Positions 23,421-32,396 of a DNA stretch of 59,380 nucleotides are shown piece by piece. The stretch comes from a virus. The position numbers and the translations under genes are program-made. Each line of letters begins with the position of its first letter. Position 1 is the stretch's first letter. Below the pieces are notes generated by a model that was not told the origin of the DNA, made no database searches, and saw only the letters and a program-made list of their open reading frames with translations. The stretch is taken from positions 1 through 59,380 of IMG/VR virus record IMGVR_UViG_3300046010_007017, one strand, 5' to 3'.

Positions 23421-23869
23421 AAGGCTCTTAATCCAGGCATTTGTTTATCAACTTCCTCTAGTGATTGAGTTGCTGAGTTGTAAGATATGACTTGATAATT
23501 TGGAGATAAAGTTCCAGCTAATTTATCATATGCTGCTTTATCTATTTCTTTTATAGAAATATCTTTAACAGTTAAATCTTTATAGAAATAACGAACAACA
23601 TTTTTACTAGATAAAGAATTTGCTTTAGTAGCTATACTTCCAGCAGCAGCAACCACAAATGCAGCGGCAGCTAGTATGTTGTATTTTTCTAAGGGTTTAG
23701 ATTTATCACTATATGCTCTACCTGTAAAATATTTGTTACCATTGATTATAACATAGTATCCTATATATGGTATTTTAGATCTAACAAAACGCAAAGCAAG
23801 ATTTTTGCCAATACCAGTTCCGTTGGTATATTGATTTTCTAGTATTCTACTTTTAGGTATTTGTATCAT
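23408..23869 (-). CDS. hypothetical protein, possibly membrane-associated
   Basis: The 153-residue protein has a basic N-terminal half (GKNLALRFVRSKIPYIGYYV) and one hydrophobic Ala-rich segment (NILAAAAFVVAAAGSIA, about residues 83-99) that could be a TM helix. Its stop region overlaps the polymerase promoter, and its ATG overlaps the stop of the hub-lysozyme gene by one base, so it ends the baseplate operon. No family is recognised. Confidence 0.55.
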   Translation of the reverse strand: MIQIPKSRILENQYTNGTGIGKNLALRFVRSKIPYIGYYVIINGNKYFTGRAYSDKSKPLEKYNILAAAAFVVAAAGSIATKANSLSSKNVVRYFYKDLTVKDISIKEIDKAAYDKLAGTLSPNYQVISYNSATQSLEEVDKQMPGLRAFLVT

Positions 23870-26800
23870 TATTTAAAATCGCCTTTTTGTATACGTATTA
23901 AAAGATCCTTAGCGTATCCTATTCTACTCTTTGTTTCATCAGCAAATAATACTTCTTCGTATGTAACACCATCTCCTGCCGTTATACCGCCATATCTTTC
24001 ATATAATGCAGATGCTGCTATTGCTTCTTCTAATGTTTTAGATGATTTTAATTTATTACCTGCTACTTTTTCGTCTCCCTTAAATTCACTTATTATAAAT
24101 TCTAATTGTGTGTCTAATCTATTCCAAGCATTTCTTGTTTTTAATAATTTAAGTCTATTACCTAACCACTGAGCGATACCATATGCCCCAATGCTGTTTG
24201 TTAAATTATTATTTAATCCAGATTCTTGAAGTAAACCACCAACAAATGCTGCTATTTGAAAATCACTATATCCTTTACTTGTAAAGAATTGTATTGCGGC
24301 TTTTAAATTGTTTTGATTAAACCCAACTGTATCTTTTGCAGCTTCTGAATTGGCGCTACCTAATGTAATGTTGGTTCCTCCTGCTGTGATAAGTGTAGTA
24401 TTTGGGTATTTGTTTTTATCCCATTTTTTCCAAACATTTGTTGCTTTAGATGTTTCTAAAATAATAGGATATGCCTGTAATGTAGTAGTCCAATCATTAC
24501 TTTGTATGTTGTGTCCTATACTAGTAACAATGTACGCTACATTTCTTCCAGGTACTGTTTTGTACCCTTTGGGTATAATGTCTTGATTAATTTGGAATAA
24601 ATTACCTATAATAATACCCCCAATACCATCTAAAGTAACAGTTAATTCTGTTGGTATAATAGATTTATATGCATTTTGAGGATCATATCTGTCTAAAACT
24701 GATAAGAAATCTCTATATGCAAAATCTAAACCACCGTATAGGTAGTTTGGATTACTAGTTCCGTCACCAGATAATGCTTCAAAATATGCAAATATTTTAG
24801 TTAAGAAAGGTAATATAAATGAACTTGGCTTAGCTTCTTCATCTATTTTTATATTAGTAGAAAATGTCTTTTTAGGTATTAATCTATCTGTTATACCATC
24901 ATTCCATGCAACTAAAGTAGCATTATCATATCCTAATTTACCAATACCAGTAGCATCTTGAGCACTAATTGCTATTATAGATCCCATTTCAGGAAATATT
25001 TTTGAATTAAAGCTGTATGTTCTTGCAGATGAGTTTAAATTGTGTATTTGTAAAGTAAAAGGATTTATAGATGGATCTCCAGTATAATTAATGTCTATGA
25101 TTCTACCAATAGCATTTCTGCTGTCTACTTGCAGGTCAAAATTATTTACATTACCTAAACTATTTTGAACATTTCTTAAAATGTTTTGAATATATTCTCT
25201 AATAGCAATTGTGTTTTTGCTTTGAGTATCGTTTGATGCTATATTTTTAGAAACAGCTTGATCATATAAAAGATCTAAGTTAATATATATATTCTCAATA
25301 TACCCTAATGATTTACTATTTGTAGATGAATTTGGCAATAAAAATTGTAATGCTGCTTTAAAACCAGGTACATCAAAAGCTGCTTCAGCAACAGCACTAG
25401 CGGCGGTTGATGTTTGTTCAGCAATTTGTTTTGATAATAAATCAGATAAAGGATAGTTAGAAAATATTTCTTTTATTTTTGCTATAACAGCAACCTTAGT
25501 CCATATTTTCCCTGTTATATCTGTGAAAGTTCCGTCTGTAAAAGGATCTACAAAATTTAAACCTCCATATTTTGATACAAATAAAGATGAAAATGCAACA
25601 CCTGCCGGGTCAGATTGTCCTTGAAAAAAATAATCAAAGAAATTAACAAATGATGATGGGTTGCTGTTAGTTGAATTAAATGATTCTCCGCTACTAAATG
25701 TGAATTGAGGTTTTAAGTCGTTTTCTTTTTTTATTTCAACTTTAGAAATAGAAGTTAATAATTTATTAGCAATGTCTTTTAAATCATTTTCTAAATTTCC
25801 TGAATATTTGTAATATATTTGGTTCAATAATCCAAAATCAGGTATAAGAGTAAGATCAATATCTATTTCGGTTTTTGTTACTTTATTGGTAATAAAATCA
25901 CTTAAGATTGGACTAAAACTTCTTTTTTGAATAGCATCAGTAATATATGCTGGTGTAGCAGTTGCTGCAGCGCCTGTAAGTGCATTATCTTCGCTAGTAT
26001 CACTTTTTACTTCTTGAACACTTAGTGATTTCCAGTTATCATTTCTAACAAAACAAATACCATAGTTAGTTGATAATGATAACGGACTAGCTATACATTC
26101 TAGTGGTTTAGTTTTATCTATATTTCCGTTTTCATCAGTATCGTATGTTGTTATTTGTGAAATTGGACTATTATTTCCATCTTTTAATAGAACATAATTG
26201 TTAATCAATTCACATAAACTACCTAATGTTATATATCCTTCTGTTCTAGCATCACCTTTACCTAAGTATTTACTTAATCCTCCTCTATTTATTTTACTTA
26301 TATCTCCTGTTCTTTTAGACATGTACAGGTTATACTTAGTACCAGAGAAGTTAGGATCTTTAAATTCTCTAGAATAATTTAAATTGCTACCGCTGTTTGC
26401 TTTTTTATCCATGTAGAAAAACAATTCAGAAAGCAATCCAGGTATTATACCTCTTTCATAATGTACTATTGGATTAAAATCCTGTTGAGGTCCATATCCT
26501 AACAATCCACTTTTTTCAAATGCCCTTGTTTCCATTGGCACCCAATTAACTTTTAGTGATTCTAATACCTCACCTAAAGAAATGATTGTTGTTGTACAAT
26601 CATACCCACCATCTTCACGAGCACTCCAGTTATAATTTTTTACATATCCTAATAATGCATTATAGTTTCCATTACTGCTACTTATGTTTTGATATAATTT
26701 TTTAAAAGCATCATTTAATGAAATACCTTCACCAGCAGCAATATCTAATATATTATATCTTGGAATTGGGTTTACATAATTCCATCCAAATTCTAAAAGC

Positions 26801-27264
26801 ACAGTATATCCTGGGCGCATGTATAGTAATTCTAGATCTTCTAATTGTTTTATATCCCAAGCAATAAATGATACTGTTGCTTCTTGTAGTGATCCATATG
26901 CGCTTTTAGATTGAACACTTACATTTGTAATACCAGGCATTGGGCGAATACCTAATCTGTTTGTAGTACCTCCAGGAGTTTTTAAATCATAAGCAGAGGT
27001 TCCACTACCTCCTAGTCCTGATTTTAAAAAATTTCCTAAAGCTCCTGTACCTAAAGTACCACCTTGTAAAACATATTGTTTAGCTAGTTCATTAGTTACT
27101 TGACCTTTGCTATCAGTATAATTAACACCAGACGTCATCCTTACCCAGGATGATCTAGTATTTAATTGGTGTAGAAAAGATGGTGTACGAGTAGCCATTC
27201 CATCTTGTCGACGATTTATTTCGTTAATAACAAATTGAGGAAAAGTCTGTTTAAAAATAGACAT
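23869..27264 (-). CDS. baseplate hub protein with C-terminal tail lysozyme domain
   Basis: The 1131-residue protein appears to combine a baseplate hub or central-spike body with a cell-wall hydrolase. Residues about 986-1125 form a phage-tail-lysozyme-type domain: FQIAAFVGGLLQESGLN (candidate catalytic Glu1014), GAYGIAQWLGNR, and SALYERYGG. Upstream regions contain PGYTVLLEFGWNYVNP and EATVSFIAWDIKQLEDLELL, which look like gp27-type hub tube elements, and PTELTVTLDGIGGIIIGNLF near the lysozyme. Placement next to a gp53-like LysM protein and the tape measure gene supports the baseplate role. The gp27 relation is inferred from context and pattern. Confidence 0.75.
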   Translation of the reverse strand: MSIFKQTFPQFVINEINRRQDGMATRTPSFLHQLNTRSSWVRMTSGVNYTDSKGQVTNELAKQYVLQGGTLGTGALGNFLKSGLGGSGTSAYDLKTPGGTTNRLGIRPMPGITNVSVQSKSAYGSLQEATVSFIAWDIKQLEDLELLYMRPGYTVLLEFGWNYVNPIPRYNILDIAAGEGISLNDAFKKLYQNISSSNGNYNALLGYVKNYNWSAREDGGYDCTTTIISLGEVLESLKVNWVPMETRAFEKSGLLGYGPQQDFNPIVHYERGIIPGLLSELFFYMDKKANSGSNLNYSREFKDPNFSGTKYNLYMSKRTGDISKINRGGLSKYLGKGDARTEGYITLGSLCELINNYVLLKDGNNSPISQITTYDTDENGNIDKTKPLECIASPLSLSTNYGICFVRNDNWKSLSVQEVKSDTSEDNALTGAAATATPAYITDAIQKRSFSPILSDFITNKVTKTEIDIDLTLIPDFGLLNQIYYKYSGNLENDLKDIANKLLTSISKVEIKKENDLKPQFTFSSGESFNSTNSNPSSFVNFFDYFFQGQSDPAGVAFSSLFVSKYGGLNFVDPFTDGTFTDITGKIWTKVAVIAKIKEIFSNYPLSDLLSKQIAEQTSTAASAVAEAAFDVPGFKAALQFLLPNSSTNSKSLGYIENIYINLDLLYDQAVSKNIASNDTQSKNTIAIREYIQNILRNVQNSLGNVNNFDLQVDSRNAIGRIIDINYTGDPSINPFTLQIHNLNSSARTYSFNSKIFPEMGSIIAISAQDATGIGKLGYDNATLVAWNDGITDRLIPKKTFSTNIKIDEEAKPSSFILPFLTKIFAYFEALSGDGTSNPNYLYGGLDFAYRDFLSVLDRYDPQNAYKSIIPTELTVTLDGIGGIIIGNLFQINQDIIPKGYKTVPGRNVAYIVTSIGHNIQSNDWTTTLQAYPIILETSKATNVWKKWDKNKYPNTTLITAGGTNITLGSANSEAAKDTVGFNQNNLKAAIQFFTSKGYSDFQIAAFVGGLLQESGLNNNLTNSIGAYGIAQWLGNRLKLLKTRNAWNRLDTQLEFIISEFKGDEKVAGNKLKSSKTLEEAIAASALYERYGGITAGDGVTYEEVLFADETKSRIGYAKDLLIRIQKGDFK

Positions 27265-27272
27265 AATAACAT

Positions 27273-27575
27273 TTATTTCGTTTGATTTTCAGCATTAAAT
27301 AAATCCATAACAGCTGTTAAATTAGTTGGTATTCTTAATTGAATACCAGGCTCAGGAAACATAGACCCTAAAGTTATGTTGCTATTAGCCATTGGTATAA
27401 TCCACCATAAAGTTGGATCTTTATAGTAATTATACGCTATTAAATCTAGCCTATCACCTTGTACTGTAACAATGTAAATATCGTTTTCAGTAGGTGGAAT
27501 AGGTGGATACTTTCTAGCTTTGTAGTATTGTTTACCTGTAGATGTAGTTAATATGTCTGAATTGTTATATCTCAT
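27273..27575 (-). CDS. gp53-like baseplate wedge protein with LysM-type domain
   Basis: The 100-residue protein contains a LysM-like unit, IYIVTVQGDRLDLIAYNYYK followed by DPTLWWIIPMAN, and a second strand GIQLRIPTNL. This pattern is typical of T4 gp53-like baseplate wedge proteins and of LysM tail proteins in other myophages. It lies between the hub-lysozyme gene and a large tail protein gene, with overlap or very short gaps on both sides. Confidence 0.78.
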   Translation of the reverse strand: MRYNNSDILTTSTGKQYYKARKYPPIPPTENDIYIVTVQGDRLDLIAYNYYKDPTLWWIIPMANSNITLGSMFPEPGIQLRIPTNLTAVMDLFNAENQTK

Positions 27576-29464
27576 TAGTTAATACCTGTTGTTATTGGTG
27601 TTCCTTCTGGTATTTTTCTGTTAGTAAATATATTGGTTAACCAAGGATTGTTTTCTGTTTCTCTATCTGTAACAAATGCTGGTAGAATTCCATTATTATT
27701 AGTTGGGAATTTGCGAGGTAAGAAATCATGGATTGGGGCAAATGTCATTGAAACATTTAACACGTGAGGTAATTCATATAAATTTCCTCTTTGTTCAGGA
27801 TCTGTTATTGCAATCTCCCAAGGTGAATCGTTACCAATAGTATAATTCATTGATTTGATAATGCCTGGTTGTCTATACATGTAATTACCTATAGTTAATT
27901 TCATATACGGTGCTCTCATTATATTATTTGAGTAATCAGGCATTACGTTTGAGTATAGATAATTTAATTTTTGCCACATTGGTTGAAGCTCAGCTTCAGA
28001 CATTGCTGCTACTTGGAAATTAAATGAAATATTTCTTTCAAATCCATTGTAAATGTAAAATGGTTCTCCTCTACCAACATAATTAACTGTACTCCATGAT
28101 GGGTTAGGATTGTCATTAATATCTTTTAAATATGCTCTAAATATCATCCAAGTACTTTGGTTAGGAGCATCATTATTTACAGCTTCAATTCTAAATTTAA
28201 TTAAGTCTCTTACATTATAACTTTTTCCTTTTATAAGAATATTAGTGCCTGGAGGTACATTTGATAGATATAATGGTGTTAGGTTAATTTGGTCTTGTTG
28301 TCCATTAGAACCACCTAATCCTAATCTACGTTCAATATTATACCCTTGAGGACCTCCTAAATCTAAAGTTTTATTTGTACCACTGTATGCTTTACCTGTA
28401 TAAGTAAATGATATTGAACCTGAAACTATTCCGTTTGTGTTTTTAACTATGTTAGCAGTACCAACTTTTGATCCTGAAATTTGAGTATCAATAGTTGTTT
28501 TTAACTTATTGTATGTTTTTCCCGTAGCAGCATAACTAATAACATTTTGATCAATTTGAGATGGAACTGTAGTTAAAGAACCAGTAGTTATGTTATTATT
28601 AGATGCTATTTCTGCTACACTTTCAAAATATTGTTCTGATAATCCTTGTGCTAAAAAGTAATCAACATCTGGTATTGGGCGTTTATATAATTCAGCTGAA
28701 TTAGTAGTTAGGTTAGTTGTTGTTGTTGGAGTTGTTGGTGTTCCAAATTGTCCTATACCAAAATTACCAGATATTAATCTTACCTCGTTTTGTACAGTTG
28801 TAGAAACATATCTGTTATATGGGGTATTACTTAATGTATTATTGTATCGTCTAATTGTAGTAGTACCTATACCATCTATAGAGCCAGGACCACTAACATA
28901 TTGGTTAATGTTAGAATCCGGGTATTCTAATAGTTTTGCTTTTAAAGCAACTAATCTATTGTTACCTGATATGTTATTTGCTACTACTACTCTAGAATAG
29001 GTTTGTCCTTCATTTAATATAGGAAGTAAACCATGTCTTGTAATGTGACCACCAAAAGCCGTTAATGGTACTTGGGCTAACGTGTTAAGACCTAAATTGT
29101 AAATACGAGTAGAACCTACAGCTCCTAATAATTTACCTAAAGCATCAGTTCTAGTTTCTAATTTAGGATTGGATAATTGTAATCCAACTTGTTTTGCAAT
29201 AAACAAAGGGCCTCTTGGAGCATCAGTAAGAAATTTCCCAATACGTACAGTATCAATACCAGAAGCATATGCTGCGCCTGTAAATCCACCTCTAATCAAT
29301 CCATTATCTGAATTCCATATATTGGTAGATGGTACTTGCTCTTGAAATGCAGGGGGTATCTTTGTAGTGATATAAGGTTCACCACTACTACCTCCACCTG
29401 GTGTATCACTGCCGTACTTTAATGTTCTTAATGAAGTTAAAGCCGCTTGTGTTACTATTGCCAT
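27575..29464 (-). CDS. large tail/baseplate structural protein
   Basis: The 629-residue protein has GPLFIAKQVGLQLSNPKLET in its N-terminal third and Gly/Thr-rich beta regions. Near the C-terminus are PFYIYNGFERNISFNFQVAA and PYMKLTIGNYMYRQPGIIKS, followed by TDPEQRGNLYELPHVLNVSM. The C-terminal section resembles a baseplate or LysM-associated tail domain that binds the tube end. No signal peptide or enzyme motif is seen. It overlaps its neighbours by one base on both sides, inside the baseplate operon. Confidence 0.65.
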   Translation of the reverse strand: MAIVTQAALTSLRTLKYGSDTPGGGSSGEPYITTKIPPAFQEQVPSTNIWNSDNGLIRGGFTGAAYASGIDTVRIGKFLTDAPRGPLFIAKQVGLQLSNPKLETRTDALGKLLGAVGSTRIYNLGLNTLAQVPLTAFGGHITRHGLLPILNEGQTYSRVVVANNISGNNRLVALKAKLLEYPDSNINQYVSGPGSIDGIGTTTIRRYNNTLSNTPYNRYVSTTVQNEVRLISGNFGIGQFGTPTTPTTTTNLTTNSAELYKRPIPDVDYFLAQGLSEQYFESVAEIASNNNITTGSLTTVPSQIDQNVISYAATGKTYNKLKTTIDTQISGSKVGTANIVKNTNGIVSGSISFTYTGKAYSGTNKTLDLGGPQGYNIERRLGLGGSNGQQDQINLTPLYLSNVPPGTNILIKGKSYNVRDLIKFRIEAVNNDAPNQSTWMIFRAYLKDINDNPNPSWSTVNYVGRGEPFYIYNGFERNISFNFQVAAMSEAELQPMWQKLNYLYSNVMPDYSNNIMRAPYMKLTIGNYMYRQPGIIKSMNYTIGNDSPWEIAITDPEQRGNLYELPHVLNVSMTFAPIHDFLPRKFPTNNNGILPAFVTDRETENNPWLTNIFTNRKIPEGTPITTGIN

Positions 29465-29739
29465 TATCTAGGTAATTTATCGGTATATCTTTTACCTGTT
29501 GCGTTTCTATACGTACTAGTATTTGTGATATCATTTGAATCCAATGATGTCGGAGCTGGTTTTGGTGGAACAAATCCTGCACCCACCATATTGATTGTAG
29601 GATTGCCATTAAGAGAATACTCATCATGACGTGATCCTGGAGGGTTAGGGTCTACTTTAGACATTTTGTTAGATGGTACATTTCCACCACCCCATCCTAG
29701 TCTACTTACACCGCCTGCTAATAAATTTAATAAGCCCAT
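29464..29739 (-). CDS. small Gly/Pro-rich protein between tape measure and tail genes
   Basis: The 91-residue protein MGLLNLLAGGVSRLGWGGGN continues with Pro/Gly turns (GAGFVPPKPAPTSLDSND) and ends with a basic KRYTDKLPR. It has a late-type motif 22 bases upstream and its stop overlaps the next gene's start. The composition suggests an extended virion component or assembly factor. No family is recognised. Confidence 0.55.
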   Translation of the reverse strand: MGLLNLLAGGVSRLGWGGGNVPSNKMSKVDPNPPGSRHDEYSLNGNPTINMVGAGFVPPKPAPTSLDSNDITNTSTYRNATGKRYTDKLPR

Positions 29740-29760
29740 GTTTTTATTGTTTATGTTTGA

Positions 29761-29770
29761 TATAAATATT
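29761..29770 (-). promoter_or_regulatory. late-type promoter motif (AATATTTATA)
   Basis: The full consensus is on the coding strand, 22 bases before the ATG at 29739 and overlapping the stop codon of the tape measure gene. Confidence 0.6.
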
Positions 29771-32096
29771 ACGCTAAGTTATAGTTAGTCATAAGTTGAG
29801 CAGTACCCACTTTTTGAGCTCCTATATATACATTACCTTCTTTACTGTTTAATTTATTTAAAGCACTATTTGTTTGTTCTGTTTTTGCTAAAAGAGCATC
29901 AAATTTAGCTATTAGTTCTGAATTGTCTTGTGCAACTACTGTTTGTCCTGGTCTGTTTATCATATCACCTAAACCAGGTGCTGCTGCAAATTCATCGTTA
30001 TCGCTTAGTGAAAATAATCCACCTTCTTTAGGTGATACTATTGTTTTACCCCCAGATGAGAACATATCACCTGTTTCAACAGCATCATCTTTAAAAGCAC
30101 TATAAGCACCTGCAATAAGTGTTACAGCAGCTGCTATACCAGCGGCTGCTAATCCGAATGTAAGAGCAGAAGAAGCGGTTGCTGATCCTGCTGCTAATAA
30201 TCCTGCTTGAACAGCAGATGCTGCTAATCCTGCTACTAATTTAGTAAATGAAAGAGCAGCCATAGTTGACATAACTCCGTATAATACAATAGAATTTTCC
30301 ATTAATGAAGCAACCATATCGACAAATTTACCTAATGGACCACCAACTATTTTACCAACAATATCTTGCATTTTTTCCATTGCAAGATTAAATTTATCTT
30401 GAGCATTTAATGCTTCTAAGCGTTTAGCAACTTCGTCACCTGCTAATGCTGCAACTTCTGATTGAGATTTACCTAAATATTGTTGTTTTAATAATTGGTC
30501 TGATAATTCATCTGATGATAATCCTAAAGCATCTGCTACTTTATTTTGTGCAATAACATTCATGTTTGAAAACTTATTAAAGTCAATATTTTGACTATTA
30601 AGTTCTTTCATCACGGTTGTTAAATCACCTGTTAAAGCAGCTGTTCTAGCTCTCTCTAAATTTAAACTTTGGTTTATTAATAATTCAGCTTGTAATTCAC
30701 TTTCTATTGATGATTCAAAGTTAAGTAAAGATGATGCTTGTTTACGTGCTACGTCTAAATTAGTTCCTAATAATTTTGCTTGAGCAACTGCTTGAGCTAA
30801 TGCCTGGGGATTAGCTTTAAACATTGCTAATGTCTGTCCTGATATTTTACCTATTTCTTCAAGTACTTCTCTTTGGTTTAATTGAATACCGTATTGAGAA
30901 GATAAACTCTGAGATGTTTCTAAAGCAATGTTTTTAGATTCTTCTAATGTTCTGCCTGTAGCGATAGATAATTTAGCTAAACCACCTGCTGCTTCTTCAC
31001 TTAGTCCAATTTGTTTAGTTAATTTAATAAACTGTATGTTTAAATCAGATGTAAATTTAGAACTAAATCCTAATTGTTTACCTAATTCAATACTTGCTTC
31101 AACTAGACGAGCAGTATTAACAGCAGCGTCACCAGAAGCAACTGCTATATTATTAAAGTCTTGTCTTAAGTCATATGCTTCATCTCTACTTAATACTAAA
31201 TTCTTTTGTAATTTAGTTACTTGATCAGAAACGGCAAATGCAAACTTTTTAAGTGCATCAAATATAGCTACTAATGGACCTGCTGCTGCTGCTGCTTCTT
31301 TAAGACCTTGACCAAATGTAGCAGCATCTTTACTTTGTAATTTTCCAAGTATAGTACTTTCCTTTTGTGCTTTTAAAAGCGCCTCAGCATTTTCTATTTC
31401 TTCTTCGTATTGCTCTACTAAAGTTTTATGAGTAGTAATTATACCGTCAACTTGTTGCTTTTCTTTTGCTTTTTGACTTATAAGTTTTTCAGTATTTTTA
31501 GACAATATTTCAGAAACTTTTATAGTTTCATATTCATCTTTAAGTTGTTCTTTTAGTTGCTTTATTCTATCAGTAGCATTTTTCTTTCCTGTTTGACTTA
31601 TTACAGTTGCTGCTAGTTCTTGTTGTTGTGCTATTTGTTGTTGAATAGTATCTATTCTAAGATCAGCAGCAATAATATCATCTCGTCTCTTAATTTCATC
31701 CTTTTCTAACTGCGCTATTTCATCTTTAAGACTTTTTTGTTTTAAAAGAAATCTACCTGTTTCTTTAAACGATGCTTCGTTTTGATAGAGATAATTTTGA
31801 AATTTTTCTTGAAGATTGTTAATATGGTTTTGAACTTCTGCTTCCTTAGCTTTACCCGCTGCTACTCTTCTTGATATTTTATTTGTATCTTCTAATGCTT
31901 TTCTATATTCATTAGTTGTTTTAACTAAATTATTATTAGCCGCTGCTGAAAATTTTAAGCTAGTAGGTAACGTTTCAACTAATTTAGATAGTTGTTTACT
32001 TAAATTAATTGATTCTTTTAGGGCATTATTAAAGTCACTTAACGATTTGTTTGAGTCGTTAATGTCTTTTTTATTTTGTTCAAAGTCTTCAGCCAT
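29769..32096 (-). CDS. tail tape measure protein
   Basis: This 775-residue protein sets tail length and fills the tube before DNA ejection. The first 260 residues are long charged coiled-coil helices (IAQLEKDEIKRRDDIIAADL). A tape-measure-like core follows (SRDEAYDLRQDFNNIAVASG, AAGGLAKLSIATGRTLEESK). Hydrophobic Ala/Gly/Leu-rich segments come near residues 630-690 (LAASAVQAGLLAAGSATASS). Position between the tail assembly chaperone and baseplate genes is the canonical one. It is longer than T4 gp29 (about 590 residues). Confidence 0.85.
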   Translation of the reverse strand: MAEDFEQNKKDINDSNKSLSDFNNALKESINLSKQLSKLVETLPTSLKFSAAANNNLVKTTNEYRKALEDTNKISRRVAAGKAKEAEVQNHINNLQEKFQNYLYQNEASFKETGRFLLKQKSLKDEIAQLEKDEIKRRDDIIAADLRIDTIQQQIAQQQELAATVISQTGKKNATDRIKQLKEQLKDEYETIKVSEILSKNTEKLISQKAKEKQQVDGIITTHKTLVEQYEEEIENAEALLKAQKESTILGKLQSKDAATFGQGLKEAAAAAGPLVAIFDALKKFAFAVSDQVTKLQKNLVLSRDEAYDLRQDFNNIAVASGDAAVNTARLVEASIELGKQLGFSSKFTSDLNIQFIKLTKQIGLSEEAAGGLAKLSIATGRTLEESKNIALETSQSLSSQYGIQLNQREVLEEIGKISGQTLAMFKANPQALAQAVAQAKLLGTNLDVARKQASSLLNFESSIESELQAELLINQSLNLERARTAALTGDLTTVMKELNSQNIDFNKFSNMNVIAQNKVADALGLSSDELSDQLLKQQYLGKSQSEVAALAGDEVAKRLEALNAQDKFNLAMEKMQDIVGKIVGGPLGKFVDMVASLMENSIVLYGVMSTMAALSFTKLVAGLAASAVQAGLLAAGSATASSALTFGLAAAGIAAAVTLIAGAYSAFKDDAVETGDMFSSGGKTIVSPKEGGLFSLSDNDEFAAAPGLGDMINRPGQTVVAQDNSELIAKFDALLAKTEQTNSALNKLNSKEGNVYIGAQKVGTAQLMTNYNLA

Positions 32097-32112
32097 ATTA
32101 TAATATTACGCA

Positions 32113-32122
32113 AATAAATATG
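32113..32122 (-). promoter_or_regulatory. late-type promoter motif (CATATTTATT)
   Basis: The core TATTTAT is on the coding strand 17 bases before the tape measure ATG, directly after the terminator at 32123-32147. Confidence 0.5.
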
Positions 32123-32147
32123 AAAAGCCCTACTTTCGTGGGCTTTT
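32123..32147 (-). terminator. terminator hairpin after the chaperone frameshift extension
   Basis: On the minus strand AAAAGCCC pairs with GGGCTTTT across a 9-base loop. The stop codon of the frameshift extension lies at the loop and stem edge. The T-rich end of the stem and the following TATTTATTT support termination, or attenuation before the tape measure gene. Confidence 0.65.
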
Positions 32148-32396
32148 CGCAGTGTAAGTTGGTTTTATGTTGGGTTTCGCTGTTTGCGCTATTTTTGCCT
32201 TTAATGCGTTTTGTTTTTGTATATTTTCGTCTTCTTTATTTTTCTTTTCGTAATGTGCTCGTATTTGATTGTAAATATAATCACGATAACGAATTGGCAT
32301 ATTATATACAGTAGCCCAATCATATCCACCATTTCCATAAAATACTATTTCATGTACTCGGGAGAATATATGTTCTCTATATCTAGGCGTCAGGCC
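32130..32396 (-). CDS. frameshift extension of the tail assembly chaperone
   Basis: This open frame of 88 codons has no usable start codon near its 5' end; an in-frame TAG lies shortly upstream and the first ATG comes about 33 codons in. It begins GLTPRYREHIFSRVHEIVFY, continues GGYDWATVYNMPIRYRDYIY and ends TYTAKSPRK. It is +1 (equivalently -2) to the upstream chaperone frame and joins at a run of seven T. In many tailed phages the gene before the tape measure is extended by programmed frameshifting into such a frame. If translated so, the product is about 335 residues. A sequencing error in the T run would give the same picture. Confidence 0.72.
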   Translation of the reverse strand, partial: GLTPRYREHIFSRVHEIVFYGNGGYDWATVYNMPIRYRDYIYNQIRAHYEKKNKEDENIQKQNALKAKIAQTAKPNIKPTYTAKSPRK

